Positions 16,867 through 25,376 of a DNA stretch of 64,000 bases are shown piece after piece. Within the stretch, counting starts at the first letter, position 1. Every line of letters begins with the position of its first letter. The notes below the pieces were generated by a model. It did no database searches. It was not told the DNA's origin and was given only the letters and a program-made list of their open reading frames with translations. The stretch covers positions 29,788 to 93,787 of the forward strand of contig JBOGXA010000016.1 in assembly GCA_050694175.1 (NCBI GenBank). The letters run 5' to 3'. A program made the translations under genes and the position numbers. This DNA is from JBOGXA01 sp050694175 (GTDB lineage Bacteria; Actinomycetota; CADDZG01; WHSQ01).

Positions 16867-17597
16867 CCCTGCCACTGACATGGATGGCGGCCGCGTTTAG
16901 AAAGAATGGACTGAACGTCAAGGAAGTTTCTGGATGGAGGACGCGTGGACGCCCTTACAACTTTGCTCCTCGCGGCGTCATCTTTCACCACACCGCTTCC
17001 AACCCCGCGGGTGGGAGCGCGCCCGCTCTCAACACCGTCACGCACGGTCGCTCGGATCTGCCCGGCCCCCTGTGCAACGCGCTCGTCGGGCGGGATGGCA
17101 CGGTCTATGTCATAGCGGCCGGGTACGCCAACCACGCCGGAACGGGCGGTCCCTTTAATGGCGTCCCCCAGGATTCCGGGAACGCATACTTGGCCGGGGT
17201 CGAGGTTGAGAACAATGGCCTCGGGGAGGCGTGGCCGAAGCGGCAGCTCGATGCATGCGACGTCGTCTTTGCGACGCTTCTCATCGGGATGCGACGCAAG
17301 GCGGTGTGGGTGTGCGGGCACAAGGAGTGGGCCCCCGGCCGCAAACCCGATCCGAACGGAATCGACATGAACCGCTATCGGGGGCGAGTCCGGGCTGAGA
17401 TCAGAAGGATCGCAAGTGGTGGCAAGCCCAAGCCGAAGCCGAAGCCGAAGCCGCACGACGGTCGCACCTATGAAGTGGAGGCGGGAGACACGCTCTGGTC
17501 GATCGCACAGGAGTTCCGGATGTCGGTTGCGGAACTCAAAGACAGAAACAATCTCACCAGCGACACCATCCGCGTGGGCGACAAGCTCAAGGTCTGA
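16863..17597 (+). CDS. N-acetylmuramoyl-L-alanine amidase with LysM domain
   Basis: A 244-residue cell wall hydrolase. Residues 35-185 form an amidase_2/PGRP fold: GVIFHHTASNPAG (zinc His), NALVGRDGTVYVIAAGYANHAG (second His) and CGHKEWAPGRKPDP (third His and Lys). A Lys-Pro linker at about residues 187-197 leads to a LysM domain (YEVEAGDTLWSIAQEF ... DTIRVGDKLKV) that binds peptidoglycan. No signal peptide is seen, as in phage endolysins, but no other phage gene is near. It ends within the convergent winged-helix gene. Confidence 0.88.
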   Translation: MTLPLTWMAAAFRKNGLNVKEVSGWRTRGRPYNFAPRGVIFHHTASNPAGGSAPALNTVTHGRSDLPGPLCNALVGRDGTVYVIAAGYANHAGTGGPFNGVPQDSGNAYLAGVEVENNGLGEAWPKRQLDACDVVFATLLIGMRRKAVWVCGHKEWAPGRKPDPNGIDMNRYRGRVRAEIRRIASGGKPKPKPKPKPHDGRTYEVEAGDTLWSIAQEFRMSVAELKDRNNLTSDTIRVGDKLKV

Positions 17598-18600
17598 AGA
17601 GGAGAGGCCGGTAACCGGCGGAGACTGGAGTGAGCCGCACACGCTCGCCTTCGTACTTCCAGGTCCCTGCGACCGCACCGTCGACAAGAAACGTCCGTAC
17701 CGAATGTGGCGTTTTCGTGTCGAAGACCAGACCACGGAGGTCCTCGGGGAGGATCTGCGTGCGTCGCGCGTGCACGAGCAGCGTTGCATCTCATGTCGGC
17801 AGAAAGCGGACGGGAGCCGGAGTGTCATCGTCCGGCAAAGGAGCGCGGGGCACATCGAGTAGCTCTCCGCCCTCTTCGTCGCGGCAACGGCGAAAGCGCA
17901 GCCTCTCGACGACGGGCCGAAGCGCGGCTACGGACATGCCCGACCAGCTTGCGATGTCGTTCAGCGACGCCGGCCCGAAGCCGCGGAGATATCGGCGGAC
18001 GACGTGCTCCAGGCCCTCGGCCTCCGACACGTTCGCCGGCTGCAGCCACTTCTCTGCGAGGCCGTACAGATCGGCGCGCCGCCGCTCCCACGTGCCGGAC
18101 GGTGGGATCCTGACCATGTCGAGCCACAGCCCGGCCCCCGACCAGGCGGTGCGCGGAAACCCCTCGGCCTCGAGGATCTTGATCAGCTCGGGCCCCCGGC
18201 GAGGTCCGTCGGAGAGGAGCTTGCGCAGCAGGGCAGCCACCTCTTCCATATCGAGCCCCTCGACCTGATGCCGCAGGACGCGCAGCCACGATGCCCTGCG
18301 CCCGGTGCGGATCCCCTCGGAGAAGAGCCGGTAGTCGCCGGCGGAGACGATGTGGATCGTGGCGCGTATCAGGGTTGCCCGTACCGCCCGGCGCTCCTCC
18401 AGCGCCTTCGTCAACGAGCTGCGACGGAAATCGTGGAGGCGCGACCAGAGGCCTACGTACCCGGAGGGTGCGTACTGGGACTGAAGTCCGGCCACGGCCT
18501 CGAGCGCGCGGATGAGAGGAAGCCGCGACCGCTCGAGGAGTAGCTGGCGGGCCAGCAGCGCCCGGTTGAGCTCGCGAGTGGAGAGGATGCGCTCGGCCAT
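17587..18600 (-). pseudogene. Winged-helix DNA-binding domain protein with in-frame TGA
   Basis: A member of the HTH_42/winged-helix (YcaQ/AlkX-like) family. It reads through LQSQYAPSGYVGLWSRL, SGAGLWLDMVRIPPSGTWERR and PLPDDDTPAPVRFLPT, then meets TGA at 17791-17793, and in the same frame continues DATLLVHARRTQILPEDLR and TFLVDGAVAGTWKY to a TGA at 17587. In relatives the motif is LPE(W/F)DxxLLxH, so the TGA replaces a Trp (TGG to TGA) or Phe codon. The tail after GTWKY is also shorter than usual. Relatives include DNA glycosylases that repair alkylated or crosslinked DNA. The gene looks broken unless the TGA is a sequence error. Confidence 0.75.
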
Positions 18601-18722
18601 CGCCAAGAGAGTTTCCCGCAGTTCACTCCGGAGCGGGCATCAGTCGTTCGGGCTCGTCGCAATCCCGCCGTAGTCTGACGACGGGTCGACGTAGCGACAG
18701 GCAGCGACAGAAGGAGCAGCGA

Positions 18723-19010
18723 ATGAGAGAGCGAAGTTCGAAGCGCGGACGCGTGTTCAAGTTGGTGTGGTGGGGGCTTGCCGCGGCCGCGATCGCTCAG
18801 GAGCTCCGCAAGCCCGCCGAGGATCGCGAGTGGCACGGGACCGTGGCCGGCTTCGTGCCCTACGACTATCGGTTCCCGACTATGGAGCGGGCGAGGGATC
18901 GCCTCTGGAATCCAGACGGCCCCCTGCTCGGCCCCCAGGTGTTCGGCGTCGGCTGGAGTGTCAACTTCGGCCGGGTCGTGGAACTCGTGAGGGAGGCACG
19001 CGCCGCGTGA
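18723..19010 (+). CDS. DUF5808-type small protein
   Basis: A 95-residue protein with an N-terminal hydrophobic helix (FKLVWWGLAAAAIAQEL) and the conserved patch DRLWNPDGPLLGPQVFGVGW plus SVNFGRV, characteristic of DUF5808. Function unknown. AAGGAG precedes the ATG. It stands between a divergent winged-helix gene and the DGPF gene. Confidence 0.75.
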   Translation: MRERSSKRGRVFKLVWWGLAAAAIAQELRKPAEDREWHGTVAGFVPYDYRFPTMERARDRLWNPDGPLLGPQVFGVGWSVNFGRVVELVREARAA

Positions 19011-19154
19011 CCGAGCATTTGCGTTCGCTGTACGGGATCTGAGGTAACTCGACCCGAAGAATCCTCCGCGGACTGTCGAACCGGGGTGCTTTCGTTCGTC
19101 CTAAGTCCGATGATGGAAGCTCCCTAGCGTGGGGAGCCGAGTGGAGGAGGAGCC

Positions 19155-19553
19155 ATGCGTTACCTGTTGCTCATCTACGGGCCTCAATGGGACCCCAGCG
19201 GGCTGACGCCCGAGCAGATTCAGGCGTCGATGGACGAGTGGACCGACTACACCGCGGACCTGGTGAAGCGTGGAGTGATGGAAAGCGGGGAGGCCCTCGA
19301 GCCGACGCACACCGCGACCACCGTCCGCCTTCGGAACGGCGAAACGCTGACGACCGACGGTCCGTTCGCGGAGACGAACGAGGTCCTCGGCGGTTTCTAC
19401 CTGCTCAACTGCAAGGACCTCGACGAGGTGATCGAGCTCGCGGCAGCGTGCCCGGGGGCCAGGAATGGATCGATCGAGCTCAGGCCCATCACCGACTTAG
19501 GCGAGGACTACCAGAAGGCGGTCCAGGAGCGTGCCGGCATCGCGAGTTCCTGA
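19155..19553 (+). CDS. YCII-related DGPF-domain protein
   Basis: A 132-residue ferredoxin-like fold protein. It begins MRYLLLIYGPQ and has TTDGPFAETNEVLGGFYLL, which contains the namesake DGPF motif, then GSIELRPI near the end. The function of the family is not established, but DGPF genes are habitually adjacent to ECF42-type sigma factors, as here. Strong ribosome site GGAGGAGG before the ATG. Overlaps the sigma factor gene by about 23 bases, so the pair is coupled. Confidence 0.92.
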   Translation: MRYLLLIYGPQWDPSGLTPEQIQASMDEWTDYTADLVKRGVMESGEALEPTHTATTVRLRNGETLTTDGPFAETNEVLGGFYLLNCKDLDEVIELAAACPGARNGSIELRPITDLGEDYQKAVQERAGIASS

Positions 19554-20805
19554 CCCTCCGGCGGCAGTCGGCTTCGAGATCACGGCCGCCCGCCTCTACC
19601 ACGACGTGTGGGGGCGAGCGGTCGCCGCTCTTATGCGTGTGCTCGGAGACCTCGATCTCGTCGAGGACGTCCTTCAGGAAGCCTGGCTCGTCGCGCTCGA
19701 GCGGTGGCGGCGGGATGGGATCCCCGAGGATCCGACTGGATGGCTCCTGACCACCGCCCGCAACAAGGCGATCGATCGGATGCGACGGGCAGTGAACCTG
19801 AGGTCAAAGGAACCCCTTCTGGTGACACCTGACTACACAGATCCTTTTGAGGAAGCGTTCGGTTCCTCGATCGAGGACGACAGGCTGCGACTGATGTTCA
19901 CTTGTTGTCATCCGGCGCTTTCCGTGGAGGCGCGCGTCGCGCTCACGCTCAGGACTCTCGGTGGACTCACCACTGCCGAGATCGCACATGCGTTCCTTGC
20001 TACCGAATCGACAATGGGACAGCGGCTCTCGAGGGCCAAGCGCAAGATCAAAGTGGCCGGTATCCCGTACGAGGTTCCTCCCGACCACGCGCTGCCCGAG
20101 CGGCTCGGATCGGTACTCGCCGTCATCTATCTCGTGTTCACAGAGGGATACGCGGCATCCTCGGGAGATCGAATCGTTCGGCGCGAGCTCTGCGACGAGG
20201 CCATCAGGCTGGGTTGTCTTCTCGTCAAGCTGATGCCCGACGAATCCGAAGCGAGCGGGCTCCTCGCGCTCATGCTGCTCCAACACTCGCGGCGCGAAGC
20301 GCGCGTCAACCGCGCGGGCGAGATCGTGCTCCTCGAGGACCAGGACCGCACGAAATGGGATACGCAGATGATTGAGGAAGGCGCAGCTCTGGTGCGGCGC
20401 GGCCTGCTCCGTGGTACGCCGGGGCCATATTTGCTGCAGGCTGCGATCGCGGCGATCCATGCGGAAGCGCACCTGTTCGAAGAGACGGACTGGGCGGAAG
20501 TGGTCGCCCTCTACGACCTCTTACTCGCGCGTACCCCTTCACCGGTGATCGAGCTCAACCGCGCGGTCGCCGTGGCGATGCGCGACGGGCCCGGGGTGGG
20601 CCTGGAGTTGATCGATCAGTTGCTGGTCGACGGACGGCTCGAGCGCTTCCATCTCCTTCATTCGGCGCGGGCCGAGTTGCTGAGAAGGATGGGCCGGGCC
20701 GACGAAGCCGAGGCCGCGTACGCCCGGGCGCTCGTTCTTGAGCAGAGTGGTCCGGAACGACGTTTCTTGAAGCACCGACTTGCGGAGCTGCGGGCGACTC
20801 GTTGA
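19531..20805 (+). CDS. ECF42-type RNA polymerase sigma factor with TPR-like extension
   Basis: A 424-residue protein. Residues 15-90 form sigma region 2 (VLGDLDLVEDVLQEAWLVAL and PTGWLLTTARNKAIDRMRR); residues 120-170 form region 4 (RTLGGLTTAEIAHAFLATES, an HTH). The remaining ~240 residues form helical TPR-like repeats, including YLLQAAIAAIHAEA and LLHSARAELLRRMGRADEAE. ECF42 factors have this long C-terminal extension and no anti-sigma factor; the extension is needed for activity in studied cases. The adjacent DGPF gene is the usual partner and probable target. GTG start. Confidence 0.92.
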   Translation: MPASRVPDPPAAVGFEITAARLYHDVWGRAVAALMRVLGDLDLVEDVLQEAWLVALERWRRDGIPEDPTGWLLTTARNKAIDRMRRAVNLRSKEPLLVTPDYTDPFEEAFGSSIEDDRLRLMFTCCHPALSVEARVALTLRTLGGLTTAEIAHAFLATESTMGQRLSRAKRKIKVAGIPYEVPPDHALPERLGSVLAVIYLVFTEGYAASSGDRIVRRELCDEAIRLGCLLVKLMPDESEASGLLALMLLQHSRREARVNRAGEIVLLEDQDRTKWDTQMIEEGAALVRRGLLRGTPGPYLLQAAIAAIHAEAHLFEETDWAEVVALYDLLLARTPSPVIELNRAVAVAMRDGPGVGLELIDQLLVDGRLERFHLLHSARAELLRRMGRADEAEAAYARALVLEQSGPERRFLKHRLAELRATR

Positions 20806-20835
20806 CTCCGCATTCGCGCCCAGGTAGGGACGCCC

Positions 20836-21497
20836 TTGGACACCCAGGTCGAAAACGATGTTTTCATTGGCGCGGCGTGGAGTTCGCGGAGTTCTTGCTG
20901 TCCCGTTTGCCGCCGCCTCCGGCCCGGGTGCTCGAGGTCGGGTGCGGCTCCGGCGATCTCGCGCGGGCGGTGGCGGAGAGCGGTTACGCGGTCGTTGCCA
21001 TCGATCCCGAGGCTCCGGGGGGCGCGATGTTCCGGCGCGTCTCTCTCGAAGGCTTCTCCGATCCCGAGCCATTTCATGCCGTGGTGGCCGGCAGGTCCCT
21101 TCACCACATCGAGGATCTCGAGCGCGCCGTCGACACGATCCATGATCTTCTGCGGGGTACCGGATCCGTGATCCTCGACGAGTTTGCGTGGGACCGCATG
21201 GACGCAGCGACGGCTGCCTGGTATCTGGGCCACGTGAAAGAGCCGGGACCGAAGGATGCATCGCTGCTTCCGGGGAGCTTCCCGGACGCGTGGATCAAAG
21301 AGCACGACGACCTGCACGAGTCACAGGCAATGATCTCAGCCCTCTCCCGGCGCTTTCACGAGGAGTTCTTCGAATGGGTTCCGTACATCGCTCGCCATTA
21401 CCTTGAGCGCCAGGACATCGAGGGCGAGGAGAAGGGATTGATCGATTCGGGAGCGATCCAGGCCATCGGATTCCGCTATGTCGGACGCCGGGACTAG
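20836..21497 (+). pseudogene. SAM-dependent methyltransferase, one-base frameshift near the start
   Basis: From the TTG at 20836 the frame reads DTQVENDVF and then loses homology; one frame over it resumes HWRGVEFAEFLLSRLPPPP, VLEVGCGSGDLARAVAE (motif I), VAIDPEAPGG and VVAGRSLHHIEDLERAV. Joining VENDVF to HWRGVEF needs one added base at about 20865 (GTTTTC followed by CATTGG), so a C appears deleted. Reading only the second frame would need an unsupported TTG start at 20802. GGTAGGGA precedes 20836. Substrate unknown; resembles small-molecule methyltransferases. Confidence 0.7.
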
Positions 21498-21576
21498 CCG
21501 TCAGGATGCGGGACAGAGCGTCCATCCAATCGTGGAACGGCGATCCCCGCGCCGCCCTGTGGAATGATTTCGGAGT

Positions 21577-22620
21577 GTGACGGCCACCCGACTGTTCCCG
21601 ACATCGCTGGTTGGTAGCTACCCACAGCCGGAGTGGTTGATCGACCGGGCCAAGCTCGCCGGGCGCTTGCCGCCGCGCGTCCGGGCTCGGGAGCTATGGC
21701 GCGTGGGTCCGGAACATCTCGTCGAGGCGCAGGCCGATGCGACGCTGCTTGCGATAAAGGCGCAGGAGGATGCCGGGCTCGACATCATCACGGACGGGGA
21801 GATCCGCAGGGAGAGCTACTCGAACCACTTCGCCACGGCTCTGGAGGGTGTCGACATCGACAATCCCGGCACGGCCCTGGATCGGAGCGGTCACCCGACT
21901 CCCGTTCCCCGCGTCGTCGGGCCGATCTCCCGACCCACTACGGTGGGGGTGGCCGACGTGCGGTTCTTGCGGGCGCAGACCGATCGCACGATCAAAATGA
22001 CCGTGCCCGGCCCCTTTACGATGTCGCAGCAGGCTCAGAACGACCACTACCCGGACGATGAGTCGCTGGCGCTCGCCTACGCAGACGTCTGCAACGAAGA
22101 GATCAAAGACCTCTTCGCCGCGGGAGTTGACGTCGTCCAGCTTGACGAGCCGTACATGCAGGCGCGTCCGGAGGCGGCTCGACGTTACGGCATCGAAGTT
22201 CTCAACCGGGCGCTTGAGGGGGCGCGCGGTACCACCGCCGTGCACATCTGCTTTGGGTACGCCGCGATCATCCACGAGCGGCCGTCGGGGTACTCGTTCC
22301 TACCCGAGCTCGCCGCTTGCACGTGCAACCAGATCTCTATCGAAACCGCGCAGTCGGGCCTCGACCCCGGCGTGCTCGCCGACCTTGCGGGTAAGGCGAT
22401 CATTCTCGGAGTCATTGATCTCTCCACGTCGGACGTCGAGAGCCCGGAGATTGTTGCCGGCCGTGTCAGGCGTGCGCTGCCGTTCGTCGGCGCGCATCGC
22501 GTCGTCGTGGCGACCGATTGCGGGATGAAGTACCTGCCGCGCGCATCAGCCGACGGCAAGATGAGAGCGATGGCCGCCGCCGCCAAGCAACTACGCAAGG
22601 AGGGCGAGGGAAGCTCCTAA
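21577..22620 (+). CDS. Cobalamin-independent methionine synthase II-type (MetE C-terminal) protein
   Basis: A 347-residue single TIM barrel like the C-terminal domain of MetE. N-terminal LVGSYPQPEWL is the usual entry; candidate zinc ligands follow in order: VHICFG (His, Cys), SIETAQ (Glu) and VATDCGMKYLPR (Cys). LDEPYMQARPE supplies the acidic substrate-binding residues. Without the MetE N-terminal half it may use a corrinoid protein or another methyl donor, or act in alkyl-thiol transfer as epoxyalkane:CoM transferase relatives do. GTG start; overlaps the MmcQ gene by one base (TAATG). Confidence 0.85.
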   Translation: MTATRLFPTSLVGSYPQPEWLIDRAKLAGRLPPRVRARELWRVGPEHLVEAQADATLLAIKAQEDAGLDIITDGEIRRESYSNHFATALEGVDIDNPGTALDRSGHPTPVPRVVGPISRPTTVGVADVRFLRAQTDRTIKMTVPGPFTMSQQAQNDHYPDDESLALAYADVCNEEIKDLFAAGVDVVQLDEPYMQARPEAARRYGIEVLNRALEGARGTTAVHICFGYAAIIHERPSGYSFLPELAACTCNQISIETAQSGLDPGVLADLAGKAIILGVIDLSTSDVESPEIVAGRVRRALPFVGAHRVVVATDCGMKYLPRASADGKMRAMAAAAKQLRKEGEGSS

Positions 22621-22997
22621 TGGATACCGATCTAGAGAAGCTCCGACTCCATTGCCTGGGGAGGCCCGGAGCAGTCGAAGGCCACCCGTTTGGCCCCGGT
22701 GCCCTTGTGATAAAGGTCGGAGGCAAGATATTCGCGATCATCGCCGAGGGGGCCGACCCGCTTCGAGTGAGTCTCAAGTGCGAGCCTGAGATTGCGGTCG
22801 CCGTCCGCAGAAGGTACGCGGCGGTTGAGCCCGGGTATCACCTGAACAAGAGGCACTGGAACACGGTCACGCTCGACGGAAGCGTGGACGACGAGCAGGT
22901 CCTCGAATGGGTGGACGACTCATACGACCTCGTCTTTCACAGCTTGCCCGCAAGCGTTCGCAACGACGTTGCCGCGGCTGAGACAAATTCCCACTAA
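22620..22997 (+). CDS. MmcQ/YjbR-family protein
   Basis: A 125-residue protein. It shows the YjbR fold: an N-terminal helix (LEKLRLHCLGRPGAVEGHPF), KVGGKIFAII, SLKCEPEIAV and the conserved WNTVTLDGSVDDEQVLEWVDDSYDLV near the C-terminus, quoted here by position (residues ~80-105). These proteins have a CyaY-like fold and are suggested to bind DNA; the role is unknown. Coupled to the MetE-like gene by TAATG. Converges with the exonuclease gene, with stops overlapping in ACTAA. Confidence 0.85.
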   Translation: MDTDLEKLRLHCLGRPGAVEGHPFGPGALVIKVGGKIFAIIAEGADPLRVSLKCEPEIAVAVRRRYAAVEPGYHLNKRHWNTVTLDGSVDDEQVLEWVDDSYDLVFHSLPASVRNDVAAAETNSH

Positions 22998-23893
22998 CCC
23001 GACGTCAGGGCCGTGACGAGCCGACGGACGGGGCTGGTGAGCCTGTACTGCTCCGCTACCTTCCACACTCGCTCGTCCGGGGACGTGCGAGGGCGTGTGA
23101 GATCGACGTCCGGCAGGGGAAGATCGGTCGGGATGGTGATCACTTTGACAGCGCGCTCGATGTAGTCGACCTGGCGCGCGACCTTGCCCAGGAGCATCCC
23201 GCTCGGCTCGGAGAGCGCGGCCTCAACGATCGCGTCGAGGCTTCCGTACTTTGTCAGCAGCGAACTGGCGCTCTTTTCCCCGATCCCCTTGACACCCGGA
23301 AGTCCATCGGATGGGTCGCCGCGTAACAGCGCGTAGTCCCGATAGGCGCGACCCGGGATCCCGAAACGCTTAGCGATGTAGGCTTCGTCGACGACCTCGA
23401 GGTTGCTCACGCCTCGCTTCGGATAGAGGACTCGGACACTTGGATCGCGCACCAGCTGGAAGAGGTCCCTATCTCCGGAGACGATGCCCACTCTGCCTTG
23501 GGAGCGTGCAGCCAGGGTTCCGATCACGTCTTCGGCTTCGTAGTCGGGTTGACCCACCACGGGGACGCCGCAGAGCTCGAGCACGGTCTGTATGACCGGC
23601 ATCTGCGGCAGGAGGTGCTCCTCGGCCTCTTGCTGAGGACTTCCCTCTTCGGCCCGGTGGGATTTGTAGCTGCCGATCAACTCCACCCTCCACCGGGGCC
23701 GCCAGGCTTCATCCGTGGCGCATCCGAGGTACGCGGGGTCGTGATCGCGAACCAGCTGGGCAAGCATCCCAATGAACCCATATGCGGCATTGATCCGAGT
23801 CCCGTCCGGGGCCCGGACGGAATCCGGGATCGAAAAGAGGGCCCGATAGACGAGGCTTGATGTGTCCACCAGGAGCGTCAGGTCGTCGGGCAC
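22994..23893 (-). CDS. 5'-3' exonuclease (PolA N-terminal domain type), stand-alone
   Basis: A 299-residue FEN-like nuclease without the polymerase domain. Metal-site motifs are present: LLVDTSSLVYRALF, DEAWRPRWR, PDYEAEDVIGTLA, GIVSGDRDLFQLV and GDPSDGLPGVKGIGEKSA, the last being the helix-hairpin-helix DNA-binding motif. Such enzymes remove RNA primers and 5' flaps. Actinobacteria often carry this in addition to polA. GTG start. It is divergent from the adenylate cyclase gene. Confidence 0.92.
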   Translation of the reverse strand: MPDDLTLLVDTSSLVYRALFSIPDSVRAPDGTRINAAYGFIGMLAQLVRDHDPAYLGCATDEAWRPRWRVELIGSYKSHRAEEGSPQQEAEEHLLPQMPVIQTVLELCGVPVVGQPDYEAEDVIGTLAARSQGRVGIVSGDRDLFQLVRDPSVRVLYPKRGVSNLEVVDEAYIAKRFGIPGRAYRDYALLRGDPSDGLPGVKGIGEKSASSLLTKYGSLDAIVEAALSEPSGMLLGKVARQVDYIERAVKVITIPTDLPLPDVDLTRPRTSPDERVWKVAEQYRLTSPVRRLVTALTSG

Positions 23894-23957
23894 ATCACGA
23901 GACTAGAAGACTCGCCAATAGAATGGGTCAACTGTCCGTCTGATTACAAGGAAAGAG

Positions 23958-25373
23958 GTGTCGCCGGACGACAAAGGGGTGAGTGCCGCCACCCCCTCTA
24001 CAACGGAGGATCGTGCGCGCTCGCCGATCTTGTGGATTGCCGGATCGCTCCTCCCGCTGTTGCTCCTGGCGCTGGTCCGTCTTCGCCCGTCCCTCGATGC
24101 GCGGTGGGAGAGCCACCCCGCGCACTTCTGGTTGGTTCTAGCTGCGGCCGGAATCTCTGTCGTTCTTGGGTACTCCGTCAGCATCGCGGCGCAGCGCAGG
24201 CTCGATGCGCGACTGTTTTTCGTTTCGATGGCGTTCTTGACCACCGCGGGATTCCTCGGTCTTCACGCGCTGGCAACCCCGGGGGTACTCGTCGGACCGA
24301 ACGCCGGGTTCGAGCTCGCGACTCCCGTCGGACTCCTCCTCGGGGGTGCGCTCGTCGCCGTCTCCGCGCTCGAGATGGGTCCGGCCGCGTCTCGCCGCGT
24401 TATCGCGCGCTCACGGTGGTTTCTGGCAGCACTCGTGATTCTCATGGTGGGCTGGGGAAGCCTCTCCCTGGCAGGAGCCGCGCCTCTCGACGATCCCCTT
24501 CCGGAGGAAGAGCTCTACGGCTGGCAGGATTCGCTCGGCGTCGTCGGTGTGGCCCTCTACGCAGCCGGGGCGTTCGGCTACTACGTTCTTTACCGGCGGC
24601 GGAAAGCGCGCTTTGTGTTCGCCGCAGTGTTCGCGTTCTCTCTTCTCGCAGAGGCGATGATTGTCATCGCTTTCGCAGTCAACTGGCAGCTCTCCTGGTG
24701 GGAGTGGCACGCGTTGATGCTGTGCTCGTTCACTATCATCGCCCTGACGGCGCGGGGTGAATGGCACGAAGAGAGATTCAGCGCCATCTACCTGGAACAC
24801 ACTCTTGCGGGCGCCAAGGATGTAACCGTTGTCTTTGCCGATCTACAAGGGTACACGAGCTACTCGGAGCGAACCAACCCCAGCGCCGTCGCTCACATGT
24901 TGAATGACTACTTCTCGCGCCTTGTTCCTCTGATGCAAGAGATGGGCGGAGAGGTTCACCAGTTGATCGGCGATGCGGTCATGGTCGTGTTCAACAAGGC
25001 GGGCGATCAACAAGAGCACGCCCTTCTCGCCGCGCGCGCTGGCCTGTCGTTCCAGCGAGAGGCGGCTTCCATCGCAGAGGATCACCCCGACTGGCCCCGA
25101 TTCCGTGTGGGCATGAACAGCGGAGAAGTCCTCGTCGGAGTGCTCGGTGCAGAGAGCGGTCACCGCCAGCACGGACTGGTTGGAGACACGGTGAATCTTG
25201 CGGCCCGGCTGGAGGGCCAGGCTCCGGTTGGAGGGGTGGTGATCGGTGCCGGTACATTCGAGCGGTTGCCGGCGGGCTCGTCGGTCGAGCGGCTGGCCCC
25301 GCTGCACATCAAGGGGAAGAAAGAGACGGTAGAAGCGTATGTTCTCAAGAGTGTCCCCAACGGCAGTGAGTGA
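23958..25373 (+). CDS. Membrane-bound class III adenylate/guanylate cyclase
   Basis: A 471-residue protein. Residues 20-270 contain about seven hydrophobic helices of an unclassified sensor region. The C-terminal cyclase domain starts VTVVFADLQGYTSYSERT (metal-binding Asp), continues LIGDAVMVVFN (second Asp) and HGLVGDTVNLAARLEGQA (the catalytic Asn/Arg region), and ends IKGKKETVEAYVL. It would make cAMP or cGMP in response to a membrane signal. GTG start. The response regulator/reductase fusion begins 3 bases later, so they are one operon. Confidence 0.9.
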   Translation: MSPDDKGVSAATPSTTEDRARSPILWIAGSLLPLLLLALVRLRPSLDARWESHPAHFWLVLAAAGISVVLGYSVSIAAQRRLDARLFFVSMAFLTTAGFLGLHALATPGVLVGPNAGFELATPVGLLLGGALVAVSALEMGPAASRRVIARSRWFLAALVILMVGWGSLSLAGAAPLDDPLPEEELYGWQDSLGVVGVALYAAGAFGYYVLYRRRKARFVFAAVFAFSLLAEAMIVIAFAVNWQLSWWEWHALMLCSFTIIALTARGEWHEERFSAIYLEHTLAGAKDVTVVFADLQGYTSYSERTNPSAVAHMLNDYFSRLVPLMQEMGGEVHQLIGDAVMVVFNKAGDQQEHALLAARAGLSFQREAASIAEDHPDWPRFRVGMNSGEVLVGVLGAESGHRQHGLVGDTVNLAARLEGQAPVGGVVIGAGTFERLPAGSSVERLAPLHIKGKKETVEAYVLKSVPNGSE

Positions 25374-25376
25374 GCT

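Noticed and set aside
17420..17460. Tandem AAGCCG repeat resembling a microsatellite or CRISPR-like array
   Set aside because: It is the coding sequence of a short Lys-Pro linker in the amidase; no spacer structure.
16863..17597. Prophage lysis module
   Set aside because: No holin, structural, integrase or terminase gene nearby; the amidase alone is not sufficient.
10084..17793. Reassigned TGA codon (as Trp or Gly) for the whole organism
   Set aside because: Dozens of intact genes in the window end with TGA at the expected family length, so TGA is a stop here in general.
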